Positions 35,495 to 45,547 of a DNA stretch of 46,994 nt are shown here, piece by piece. The position numbers and the translations under genes were made by a program. Within the stretch, counting starts at the first letter, position 1. The number at the start of each line of letters is the position of its first letter. Source of the DNA: Chromera velia (taxonomy: Eukaryota > Sar > Chromeraceae). The notes beneath the pieces are model-generated. The model did no database searches and was not told the origin of the DNA. It worked only from the letters and a program-made list of their open reading frames with translations. The stretch covers positions 142,904-189,897 of the forward strand of contig JAHBMJ010001878.1 in the NCBI GenBank assembly GCA_018398765.1. Direction: 5' to 3'.

Positions 35495-36822
35495 ATGTGC
35501 GGCATCACGGCATGGATAGAGGCGGCCTCTGGTTCAGTTCGGTGTGTACCCGCACCTCACGCTGTCGGTTCCTTCGCTTCCTCAGGGTGTGGCGCACCGT
35601 CAGTGGCACAAGTAGAAGTAGGAAGAGAGAAGGGGAACGGAGACGGAGACAGGGGCAGGGAGGGCGCGGCCGTTCAAGGGGAAGCCGTCTCCATGTTTTT
35701 TTCTGTCCTAACCGAGCTATCGGAACTAGCGCCTGCAGATGTCCATACCGGTGAGGGCGACGATAAAATGAAAACAGCAGGAGAACAGATCGTGAAAGGC
35801 CCTTCTGCATTTCATGAGACGGGCGTGAGTTTGGAATACGAGGCTGCAGGTGCGGGGAGGGTCCCGGGATCGTCTCCACCCATCATCTGTGGGGAAATGG
35901 AGGTGGGCAGGGTGATCATCTGTGGGGAAATGGAGGTGGGCAGGGTGATCATCTGTGGGGAAATGGAGGTGGGCAGGGTGGGAAATGGAAGTGAAGAGGT
36001 GAGCTCTGAGCTTAGATTGATTGCCTCACGGGTCTCTCAAAACCTCGATCGAAGTAACTGGTAGACCGACTCCCTGCGTTCTTCGTTCGTGCAAAGTGTC
36101 CTGCAAAAACATGGAGTTGCTGCGGGGAGTGCATATTGAGTGCATGGTCGAGGGTGTGCGTGTCCTTGCATGTCTCTCTGTTTCTCTTTCGTGTGCGAAG
36201 TAAGGGCTCCAGGGGAACTTCTTGGTTTGTGTCTTGATTCTTGGACGATCGAGTGGATGGATGAGTCACTGGTGGGCGCATGCATGCGTGTGCAGAGCTG
36301 CGAAAAGCGCCGAGATCAATTCCGACAGTGCACGGAGACGGACTTCGAGAGGATACTGCCATGGACCAAAAGGAGAGGTCCTGATTTGCCTGAAGGAGTC
36401 TGCGATGTGTGTGGTGAAGTGGAAACGCAAATCTGTGGGGGGGATGCTGGTGAGAGAGAGGGCACCTTCTGTTTGAAGGTTCGCGTGTCTGTCCTTCATT
36501 TAAGGGGTGAAGCGACGCCCCAACCTGTTGTGTGTCGTGACTCCTCTGGTGCGATCTCCAGACTGTTTGCATGGAACGGAGAGATCTTCGGGGGTGAGAG
36601 CGCACGGAGCATTGCGTTGGAGAAAGAGAACGACACAAAGGCGCTGTCCAGGTCGGTGGCTTGATTGCTGGTCTATTTTCTTTCGTATTTGTTTTTGCAG
36701 AATACGACAAGTCCCGAAAAGAGGGGATCTGGGTGGGGCTGTGAGTGATTCACCGAAGAGGTTTTAGCACGCAGACAGGCTTTCTTGCCTGGCAAAATTG
36801 TGAAGACAATCGGCGTGCTGGC

Positions 36823-36862
<40 letters not shown>

Positions 36863-37508
36863 TGTGTGCAGGTTGATCGGCGAATGTTTTGATGAGTCCA
36901 GCAGTGCGCGAGAGGCAGGCAGACGGCTGGTATCGGTGCTTGATGGCATTGAGGGTCCTTTCGCGTTCCTAGCGTTTGACCGGAAATCGTGCTCTGTCTT
37001 CTTCGGGAGAGATAAGATAGGCAGACGGAGTCTTCTTGCAACCACAGGAGGAGGAGGAGGAGGAGGAGGAGGAGGAGGAGGAGGGATGGAATCGAAGAAA
37101 GGAAATGGACTTGTTCTCTCTTCCGTTCCTGCACCTGTCGGGGAGCTTTCGTCCGAGAGGGAACTTTTGTAAGTCTTCCTTTTTTCCTTCCTTTCTCTTC
37201 TCTCCTTCTCTTTCTCCTCGTTTTTCTCAAACGCAGTTCTGTGCGCTGTGCTTCTCTCGTGTAGTCTGCCTCAATCCTTCCGTCTGCTCAGCGTTGATTG
37301 CGTCTTGCATGTGACAGCAATCGTGCCATCTGCATGAATGATGAAGAAGGCGCATGGACTTTCCTTCTTTCTATTTTTGGTTTTTGCCCCTTTTTCTTTC
37401 TTTCTGCCCTGTTTCTTTCCTTTCTTCCTTCCCCTCCCTCTTCTCTTAACTTTCATTTCTTTTTTGTTCTGGTGTTCCCTTTGTTGCCCTTCGAATCTCT
37501 CTCCCTCC

Positions 37509-37539
<31 letters not shown>

Positions 37540-37568
37540 TTCTTTCTTTCCTTCCTTCCTTCCTTCCT

Positions 37569-37602
<34 letters not shown>

Positions 37603-37624
37603 TTTCTTTCGTTCTTTCTTTCTT

Positions 37625-37687
<63 letters not shown>

Positions 37688-37734
37688 AAAACAAAGTAAG
37701 TGTGTGTGTGTGTGTGTGCGTGTGTGTGTGTGTC

Positions 37735-37782
<48 letters not shown>

Positions 37783-40700
37783 TGTGTGTACATCTACGCA
37801 TGAATGGGCTATCGAACAGGTGGACCGATGTTCCGGTGAGTGGCGTCTTCCGTTTCTGCCTCAAATTCGGATACCTTGAAGAGGTCTCGTGGCCGTCTCC
37901 GCATCCCTTCTACAGACACGATCTCTGGCCGCTCCCTGTTGACTCTGCCGCCCCGGCTTTATCCAAGGAGACAATCACCCCGAGAATACCTACGGAAGGT
38001 CAGCAGCCTCTCTCCGCCTTTTTCCTTCCTCTAACTAGTTCAGCCCCAGGCAACAAGATTTTGATGCTAGTGTTGCAGTGCTAGAATTAAGAGAATCTTG
38101 TGACGCTCCTCTCAGTGATGAATATAGTAAGACAAAATCGAAAATCTTCCGTAGTCATATGATCAAATCAGGATCGATGCGGCATGACTTCTTGCTTGAC
38201 TTCGTGTACTCATTGCATGCATGGATTTGCAGAAGAACTGCTGAGGAGCTTCGGTGAGCTTCTGTACGCGTCAGTGAGGAAACGCATCGCCTGTCTTCCC
38301 CGCAATCCCACAGGAGACGGAGACGGAGGGCTGTCGGTCGGTGTTCTCTACTCGGGGGGGATCGATTCGGCGGTGATTGCGCTCTTGGCGTGTCGTGCCG
38401 TGCGTGAGCTTGGTGGGGGTGTCGTTGATCTCGTGAACGTTGCTTTTGACTTAGAGGGGGTGGGCCCTGGGGGGGGAGGAGAAGAAAGTGGTGGGAAGGT
38501 GGAAGAAGAAGAGGAGGGATTGCATGGAGGGGTTCGGTTGGAAGAGAGAAAGATGTTGGAAGACAATGGGGGTGTCATAAAGGGAAACAGTGAAAGGCGT
38601 TCTCTGGATTTGCCTAGAGCCGTGGGGGGGGAGCTGGGAAGAGATTGTGCGTCAGAGAAGGGGAAGAAAACTGGGAGGCAAATGGGAGGGGAAAAAGAGG
38701 AGAAAGTCAGTTCGGGGATTGCGAAGGAGATTCAAGGGAAAGGAGAAGAAAAAATTTCTCTTTCTCACGGGGGGGCGGTGAGGACAAAGAAGCAGAATGA
38801 GTCCCGTACAGCAGTTCGGAGGAGGAAGAGAGAGAAAGAGGGAATAACTCCAGACCGGCTCACCGCTTTCATCGCATTTGAAGAGCTGGTGTCTGTTCTC
38901 AACATGCAAGAAGAAGAGGAAGACTACAATTTGCTGTCGAGAGGAAGAGAGGTTTACGACTCAAAGGACAATGAGAAGTCAAAGAAAGGGATTGTTACAG
39001 AGGGGAATTGTGACGAGAGTGAAGATGAAAAGGAAGTCAAAGAAAGAGCAAGAAGTGAAAGGGACACAATGGGCTCAACGACGACAGCAGGGCGGCCCCA
39101 TGACAACGACCTTCGTTCTCCCCGAAAAGGGCAAACCTCGTCAGCAAGAGTGTCACTCAGACTTCTCTGTGCGGACGTATCCCTAGGTCACTCGCTCATG
39201 GACCCCAGCCTTTCTTTGTTTGTCTTTTTTTCCTTTCATATATTCAGAACACCTCCAAGTAGAGTGAACACTGCTGTCTACCACCATGTATCTGCATCTG
39301 CACAAAAGTCAAGCGACGACATCGCATGGTTGTTTCCGTGGGTGTGTGAGTGGACATATAAGAGAAGAACCACGCAAAAAGATCGGATTTGCTGACTCAT
39401 GGCCTCTAACGTCTTTAGTCTCTGTTTTTGCGTGATTGTGAGTTGGCCTGATAAGTTCAGGCGTTGAGAGAACAGTCTGATCGCCGCACAAAAAGAATTT
39501 CAAGGACAAAAAGAGACCACAGCACTTGCTGAGGGTTCTCATGTGTGTGCCAGTGGCGGCTTCTCTATGAAAGAAGGGGAAGCGCTTCAAGGCGAAAGAA
39601 TCAATCAGTCAAACAATCAGTCACTCAATCTATTGCGGTCATGCATGCCCTCAAGCCGATCTTTGGGTGTCCTCTTTCTCTCCTTGTTTGTCTTCCTGTC
39701 TGGCTGCTACAGGTCGCACTCTCATACTCTGTTGTTTTCTTCTCGCTCCTGCTTCTTTCTACTTTCAGAGGAACTCCAGTCGCAAGAAGAAGAAATATTC
39801 GGCCTTCTGGGACCGTCCAATTCCCAACTTGATTTTGCCATAGGCTCGGCGCTCTATTTTGCGGCACGGTGAGTCAGACGGCAGTCCCGGTTGGTTGTGT
39901 TGATTGGTGCATGTTCATTTCTTCTGCACAGTGGAGAGGCAAGTCGGTTGACTTTTTCGAATTTTTCTCCTCTGCTTTCTATTTTTTTCTCTGCAGATGA
40001 AGTCTGTACGTGAATGGTTGCGTGACTGTTTGTTTGTTTCCGAGCGCCATTCCCTTTCGTTTGCTGGTGCCAAAAGGCGCCTCCTCAGATCGAGGGTTCC
40101 TCATCAGGCTTTGAGTGAATTAAAAGTTTCGAATACAGGGGGCAAATACTCAGTGCGTGTGGTATTTCGTTCGTGTTGGGGTCTTTCTTTTCGATGACAT
40201 GTTGACACTTTCTTGGGCAACTCAACTGGTGGAGACGGAGAGAGAGATGTGATATTGAATGCTGATCCGTTGGGAATCGATTGATTGATTGGTTGATTCC
40301 GCCCTAAGGCCTTCCTGCTATGTCCATCTGTTGGAAAGGGGGGAAATGGAGGAATGATGATGCCTCCCTCTCTGTTGCAGAGCTCGGGGGTACGTTGTGA
40401 GTCCAGAACTTCTGTCTGAGTGCCTCTGCTTTCGGCGCCTTGTTTCGGAACCTTCGGTAGTTGGCACGTACGTCAGTTTTCTTTTTTTCTTTCTGTCTGT
40501 CTGTTGGTTTTTCTGTGAACATTTTCCCCTTCTTTCTTCCTTCGTTTTTTTCTTTTGGTCTCCCTCTCTTTCACTCTTCTCTCTTCCCTTCTGTCTGACC
40601 TCTTCCCTGTCGGCGACGGCCTCAACCCACGCCTCGGCGCGTTGAAAAGGAAACCAATTAAGTCCGCACGCTAAGAGAAGAGAAGAAGAAGCCACTTTTT

Positions 40701-43374
40701 GCCAGCGGGCCGGTGTGTCGACACACACGTCAAGGAGAGGAGAAGAGAGGCAAACGTTTCTTCGTCTATCTGCAGAGGGATATGAAGGACAAGATCGAAA
40801 GAATAGAAGTGCTTACAAGGGATGAAGTTCTTTCTTCCACGGAAGTCTAGAGGTGCATGCACGAACTGTGTCCCTCAAAGCATTTATGCTTCAGTAGGAA
40901 TGATGTCGGTAAAGCAAAGTGAGATGAGCGAGCCACTTCAACAATCCTTGACTGCACGACTGTCGATACCTGTACATGCATGCAGGCTTTCTCTGGAAGC
41001 AGACCGGCGGAAGAGGCACACGCAACTGCAAAGACAAAGAGTACACGACCAGAGGTCTGCATCTTCTCATGGAGAAGAAAAAGGAGGAAGAAATGAGCGT
41101 GGAGGCAGACACGCACAGACGTCAGGAGACAAACAGGGCGTTTTCTCCCCTCCCCCCCCTCCTCTATCAGAGGAGGCCCCCTGCACTTATGGAAGCTGCA
41201 GACTAAAGGCCAAGCCGGGATGCGTGCACAGATCCTGCAAGTTGTGCTGCAGAAAGCAGAGGGAGAGAGCAGAGAAGGAAAAGGAAAGGAATGACACGGA
41301 GACCAAAATTACAGACCTCCCGGGAGGTTGCCACACCCAGAAAGGGACAAATCCAGGACAACCAGATCTTCATTCTTCCCAACTCTTCCTCTTCTGTAAA
41401 TCTCACAAAGTCCCTCCTCCTTGCTCTTACGGGGAACTGGTTGATGCCGGCAATCACACAATTTCTTCTGCTTCTGCTTCTGCTCCGGGGAGTCTAGGAC
41501 GAGACAGACAGAAGGGAAGAGAGCCTGTCGAGCACTCTGACCCAGGCTCTCAGAAACTCCTGCGCCTCGTTCAGGCTCACACAAAGTCACACAGCGTATC
41601 TGACTGCCGAGAATATCTCCAAGATCGTCTCCGCAGTGGAGGAGCGACAGCAGGAGATCCATCTGACAGCCTTGAGGCCAAGCCCTTCTGTCCGAAGCGA
41701 TCAACCAGCAGACTGGTGACTTCAGATGCGAAGATTCTCCTTGCAGGCATGGGCGCTGATGAGCTTTTGGGAGGCTATGCGAGACACCTGGGGGCAGGCC
41801 TCCCGAAGATCCGGGCTGCGTGTGTAGCATCGCAGTCTTTGTCTCCCTCTCCTCCTCTACCTGAAGGTCCACCGAAGTCCGGCTGGTCTTCTTCTCCTGC
41901 AGTGGCTGCGCCTGAAGACGGGCCGCATGGTGTTGAAACCCAATCATGCTATGGGGAGCCGGGGACTGCGGCCCGACAAGAGACGGCATTGGAGGCTGCG
42001 GAGGGCGGTATTCCTTTGGGGATTCTTCAAAGTGCAAAGGAAGAGATGACAAAGGACTTGAGGAGAATCTGGCTGAGAAATCTCGGGAGGGACGATCGGG
42101 TTCTCAGCGCTTTTGGCCGAGAGGTCAGGCTACTACAGGAGTACAGGCTTGTGTGTGTGTGTGCGTATGCACGAGATAACGAGTTTAAATTCCTTTCATC
42201 CTGCTGCGTACATTGATGTTCATATGTGCATCGATAAATGAGGGAGAAGTGGGTATGTTTGGAGAGAAAGGATCGGGGGCCTGCCTTCCTTTCTGTCTTT
42301 GGAGCCGCTGGTCGATCCTGTTCAGATGTGTTCACACACACTCACTCGTACAAGGCGGCCGACCGAGCATGGCCGGGTGTTTTGTTTTGTGTTCTCCCTT
42401 AATTGTGTTGGAGGAGTCTCGAGGAGCTATGTGTTGTCTAGTTTTTCTTTCTGCGTCCTTCTCTCGCAGATTCCCTCTCCACTTTCCGCCTTCTGCCAGC
42501 GGATGGGTGCAGGGCAAGGGGCGTGTGTTTGTTTGCCTCCCGCACATCGACCTGTCTTCGGCGTTCTCTGTCCAAGCTTTTGCATCGTGAGTGAGTGAAT
42601 GAGCATATGTATGTATGTGCATGCGTGAAGGAGTGAGTGCGTGAGTCAGCCAGTGAATGAGGGAGCGTCCACTGACTGCCTGCTTGAGAAAAAAATGCGT
42701 GAGTGCGTGAGTGAGGGGATGAGTAAGTAATTGAGTGAGTGCAGGTTCGGCACCCCTTTCTGGATGAGGAGGTCTGCAGCTTTCTGACCCAGCTTCCCTT
42801 TTCCCTCCTTCAAAACCCAAACTCTGAGGGCAGCTCAGTACGTCAGGAGGGACCAGGGCAGAGCACTCTTGAATCGGAGGACGGGGGAGACGCGCAAACC
42901 CCCACTGTTCCCATGAAGAACCGTTGCAGAATTATGGGAGAGACACAGCCAGAGGCTGACAAAACTGAAGGGAAGACGCCGACTTTTCACATGTGGCCTA
43001 ACAAATGGATTTTGCGAGAATGGGCCTGGCGGCAGGGTCTGAGGAAAAGTGCGGAGATGAAGAAAAGGGCCATTCAATTCGGTTCCAGGTCCTCCCGATG
43101 GGCACCCCTCTCTCTGTCACTCGCCCTTGCAGAGAAGGAGAAGGAGAAGGAGAGCGAGACAGGATCTCCGCAAATGCCGGCACAGAAAGAAAAAGGGCGT
43201 CTTTCAACACATGGTCTTCGATTAGATGGCAGTGACTTCCCGCAGGAAGGCAAGGAGAAGAGAAAGAACGCAGGACTTGATCTGTCATCAATCAATCAGC
43301 TTCTCACTGCCCGAAAGATTGTAGGGGAACAAAGGTATACGCTCTCAAGAGATTTGCTTCGACAAATTTACTAG
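35495..43374 (+). CDS. ASNSD1: Asparagine synthetase domain-containing protein, ASNSD1-like
   Basis: Exons: 35495-36031, 36296-36651, 36872-37168, 37820-37998, 38233-39186, 39769-39868, 40381-40467, 40986-42123, 42745-43374. All phases agree and the sum is 4,278 bases (1,425 residues). Animal ASNSD1 is about half that length. It starts MCG, leaving the N-terminal nucleophile Cys2 of class-II glutamine amidotransferases. SVLHLRGEATPQP, FAWNGEIFGG, FFGRDKIGRRSLL and WTDVPVSGVFRF follow in family order. The synthetase half has the PP-loop LYSGGIDSAVIA, TPDRLTA, ILLAGMGADELLGGYARH, RNLGRDDRV, VRHPFLDEEV and RAIQFGSRSSR. Substrate and product are unproven even for the animal protein. Large insertions lie in exons 1, 5 and 8. 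Exon 8 start and the exon 7 donor are the least certain junctions. Confidence 0.88.
35882..35980 (+). repeat. Three perfect 33-bp tandem repeats in coding sequence
   Basis: The unit starts ATCATCTGTGGGGAAATGGA and is repeated three times without a mismatch. It adds three in-frame copies of an 11-residue peptide (IICGEMEVGRV) to the N-terminal insertion of the ASNSD1-like protein. The perfect identity implies recent expansion and probable length variation between strains. Confidence 0.95.
36825..36859 (+). repeat. (GA)n near an ASNSD1 acceptor
   Basis: A (GA) run followed by ATTTGTGTGCAG, the acceptor of exon 3. It is purine on the sense strand, so it breaks the usual pyrimidine bias. Confidence 0.9.
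37047..37084 (+). repeat. (GGA)n triplet repeat encoding poly-Gly
   Basis: About 13 GGA triplets inside exon 3 of the ASNSD1-like gene, encoding a Gly run just after GRRSLLATT. In animal ASNSD1 the equivalent place is a surface turn, so the insertion is probably tolerated. Confidence 0.9.
37500..37795 (+). repeat. CTTT, CT and GT compound microsatellite in ASNSD1 intron 3
   Basis: A pyrimidine tetranucleotide tract, then (CT)n, (TG)n, and again (CT)n and (TG)n, all on the sense strand, in the intron 37169-37819 ahead of acceptor CGAACAG. This mirrors the purine arrays of the minus-strand genes. Confidence 0.9.
41155..41275 (+). other. Cys-rich putative zinc cluster inserted in the ASNSD1-like protein
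   Basis: Within exon 8 the frame reads CTYGSCRLKAKPGC, then VHRSCKLCCRKQRER. The spacing is C-x4-C-x7-C-x4-C-x2-CC followed by a Lys/Arg/Glu helix. From memory, this resembles the small Cys cluster with a final CxxCC at the C-terminus of some tRNA dihydrouridine synthases. It lies in an insertion between FAARARGY and GMGADELLGGY that animal ASNSD1 lacks. Metal binding is inferred from spacing only. Confidence 0.5.
42591..42744 (+). repeat. Degenerate GTGA/GTAT tetranucleotide array in the last ASNSD1 intron
   Basis: Imperfect GTGAGTGAGTGAATG, TATGTATG and GTGCGTGAGT units run up to the acceptor GAGTGCAG of the final exon. The array begins with GTGAGTGAGT, a consensus donor sequence in tandem, although no exon could be supported just upstream. 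Confidence 0.7.
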
Positions 43375-43917
43375 CATATTCACAAAAGGAAGACGTGTTT
43401 GAAAAACATCCCGCGCCGGACTTGCAGGTGTTGATTTAGATGTATACTGGCACTTAATATCCCGAGTATATCCCAGGATGTTTACTCTGTTAGGGAATCA
43501 TTGATGAAACAAAATAATACATGGTGTTGTCTGCTACGGTGGGTCCATAATGGATCAGAAGCAGCGTGACCGCCGGTACCATATCGCGGCTATAACATGT
43601 CCGCCTTTCGGGTGTACGTACAGCTGGGGGCCACGGCATTTACCCTACCTGCACTGCATGGATCGATATCTCATGCGATTCCAGTCAGCTTCCTCCTTGC
43701 CTGATGAGAGGATTGAAGCAGAATAGCTAGACTGAGAAACTCATGTGACCGAGATCTATAGACCTTCTATACGAGACTAGACGGCCTCCTCCTAGGTGCT
43801 AGTCTATACAGATTATGGTAGCAGAGCTGGTTCAAAAGATCCAGGAAATAGCAGTCGTCCTTTGCTCGCCGTCTCCTCTTTGATAACATACCTGGGGTCT
43901 TTACGAGCATTTGCTGT
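43375..43917. other. 3' flank of the ASNSD1-like gene
   Basis: Downstream of the stop at 43,372-43,374. Complexity is ordinary, with no microsatellites. A short palindromic stretch (ACTAGACGG...GTGCTAGTCT) lies near 43,776-43,807. No gene seen. Confidence 0.4.
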
Positions 43918-44449
43918 GCAGCAGGTCCCCTCATTCTCTTAGGATCTGAGTTGATGCACTGACGCGCTTCTCTTGCAGAACTCCGAGAATTTTTTTTTTA
44001 ATCCAAACATCTCTTCTGGAGTTTATAAGCACGGTCACAGTGAGATTTTCCTTCGTTCGCTAGCCCGTTTTTTCCTTTCGACTGCTTTGGGATGGCCAGT
44101 GGCCACCTTGTCTGGTGACGTCACCGCCGAGGTGATCAAGTTTCGAGACGTTTGTTTTGCTGCCCTTTTGAGGACATGGGCTGTGCAGACGCATGAAGAT
44201 CAATTTGTAAATGTGGCGACCACTGCGCTGTCGTTTCTTTCTTTTCTTTTAGGGCCCCGTCTTGTCTCCCCAAGTGTGCCTCTATTGAGTGCTCCAAGTC
44301 GATGCAGAACCCCGCGTGGGACTCGAGGTTCACGAGGGCGTAAATCAAAGAAAGACTGAAAGAGCAGAAGCAGCCACCAGCATCTGGGGGCTTTGAATCC
44401 AACCAGATTGTGAAAAGCGCAGCAGCAGGTCCCCTCATTCTCTTAGGAT
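43918..44449 (+). repeat. 28-bp perfect direct repeats flanking a 476-bp segment
   Basis: The 28 bases at 43,918-43,945 (starting GCAGCAGGTCCCCTCATTCT) recur without mismatch at 44,422-44,449. The repeat is too long for an ordinary target-site duplication. The enclosed segment carries an acceptor-like CTTCTCTTGCAG at its left end and a 127-codon open frame. Confidence 0.9.
43979..44359 (+). CDS. Unrecognised open frame between the 28-bp repeats
   Basis: The frame follows the acceptor-like TTGCAG at 43,973-43,978 and reads NSENFFFNPN..., ending GRKSKKD. The middle part (LGWPVATLSGDVTAEVIKFR, about 44,080-44,140) has ordinary composition and looks helical. The end is basic. I know no family match. 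It may be a gene fragment or retrocopy carried by the flanked segment, or chance. The nine-T run near its 5' end could cause a frameshift in assembly. Confidence 0.25.
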   Translation, partial: NSENFFFNPNISSGVYKHGHSEIFLRSLARFFLSTALGWPVATLSGDVTAEVIKFRDVCFAALLRTWAVQTHEDQFVNVATTALSFLSFLLGPRLVSPSVPLLSAPSRCRTPRGTRGSRGRKSKKD

Positions 44450-44744
44450 AGTAGGAGGGGAGACGGGAGCATGTTAAGTCCTACTTAGAGGGGTTGGCAC
44501 TAGTAAGTGCTTGCAGAGGTTCAAGGGTCTTCAGGGCTTGATGTCGCTGGAGCGATTCAGGTCGATCCCTAGTGACAGACTCGATCAATGTCAGGAGCAT
44601 AGAGCTTTCTTGTGATTCAGCGATCGATCTGATTTCATAGCAGTCTTCCAGAAAATCTTTTAGAAGTCTTTCATGTGATTTCGATCAAAATGCGACAGGC
44701 CAAAATCTGTATAGTACAAGACGTTAACGTCCCATCTCTTTTCT

Positions 44745-44840
44745 TGTTAATCCTTAAAAAGGCAGGTAGCAAGGATTGAACCTATGATCTTCTGTTTGTT
44801 AATGTTGTATGTTAACCACTAAGTCATGAACGTAAGCGAC
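44745..44840 (-). tRNA. tRNA-like sequence, probable tRNA pseudogene or SINE head
   Basis: Read on the minus strand, GACTTAGTGGTTAACA resembles a pol III A box / D arm. About 30 bases on, GGTTCAATCC resembles a B box / T loop that is one base short. A T5 run (minus strand, about 44,756-44,760) follows the T-arm and could terminate pol III. The acceptor stem and T stem pair poorly and I cannot define an anticodon, so a functional tRNA is unlikely. Confidence 0.35.
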
Positions 44841-44919
44841 ACACACGATTCTCTTTTGCTTAGCACTCTTTTCGATTAAGTCAATTTATTTAATTCTCAT
44901 TTTCTTTCTAGTCACGATT

Positions 44920-45010
44920 TGATAGCGCATAGCATTCACCCCTTTCTAAGATCAAGATTCCACGCTCGATTCATACATGATGTAATCGTATAGCATTCGC
45001 TCCTTTCTAG
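44920..45010. repeat. Imperfect 22-bp direct repeat
   Basis: ATAGCATTCACCCCTTTCTA near 44,929 recurs as ATAGCATTCGCTCCTTTCTA near 44,990. The sequence between is non-coding. This may be part of the repeat that contains the tRNA-like element. Confidence 0.6.
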
Positions 45011-45334
45011 GCAATTAATACTATATACAGTTCAGTACGGTCGTTAAAAAAAAATTTTAACATTCCTGATGTTTCACCGATTCTTAAGGTTGTGTTTTTT
45101 TTTCTTTTTTTTTTTTCTTCTTTTTTTTGTACTTCAAGGACTGTTTCAGATCGTGTGTTCTTATGACGATTCTTTTTTTTTTTTAGCACCGCATGCATGT
45201 AGTAATACCGTAATGTACTCATAGACACTTTTGCACATTGGTTATGCGCATGCACACACCATATACAATTCACACACTGACACGTAGACTTCACAGACTC
45301 ATCGAACGGATTAATCGAGCTAAATCATGAGGGA

Positions 45335-45480
45335 AACCGCACATTTAATCCAATCAACGATCCACGCACCGCCGGAGCATCGCAGCGCATCATCACAGAG
45401 CAACACTCAGAGCAACATTGCGACGCATGTTTCATCGTACCTCATCGCAACGCATGCATGCATCATTGCAACACCTTAAT
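45335..45480. repeat. Degenerate CATCGCARCGCATG array
   Basis: Several near-copies of CATCGCAGCGCATC, ATTGCGACGCATG and CATCGCAACGCATGCATG in about 140 bases, unlike the microsatellites elsewhere. No coding signal. Confidence 0.55.
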
Positions 45481-45547
45481 TATGAGCGCGCGCGGCCCCG
45501 CAAAGTACTCGAGATCGCGCGACCGCGAGGGAGAAAAAAAAAAAAAT

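Noticed and set aside
42470-42591. Possible extra ASNSD1 exon between CTCTCGCAG and GTGAGTGAGT
   Set aside because: Conserved FGRE and VRHPFLDEEV are contiguous in the family and join in phase without it. The extra peptide matches nothing.
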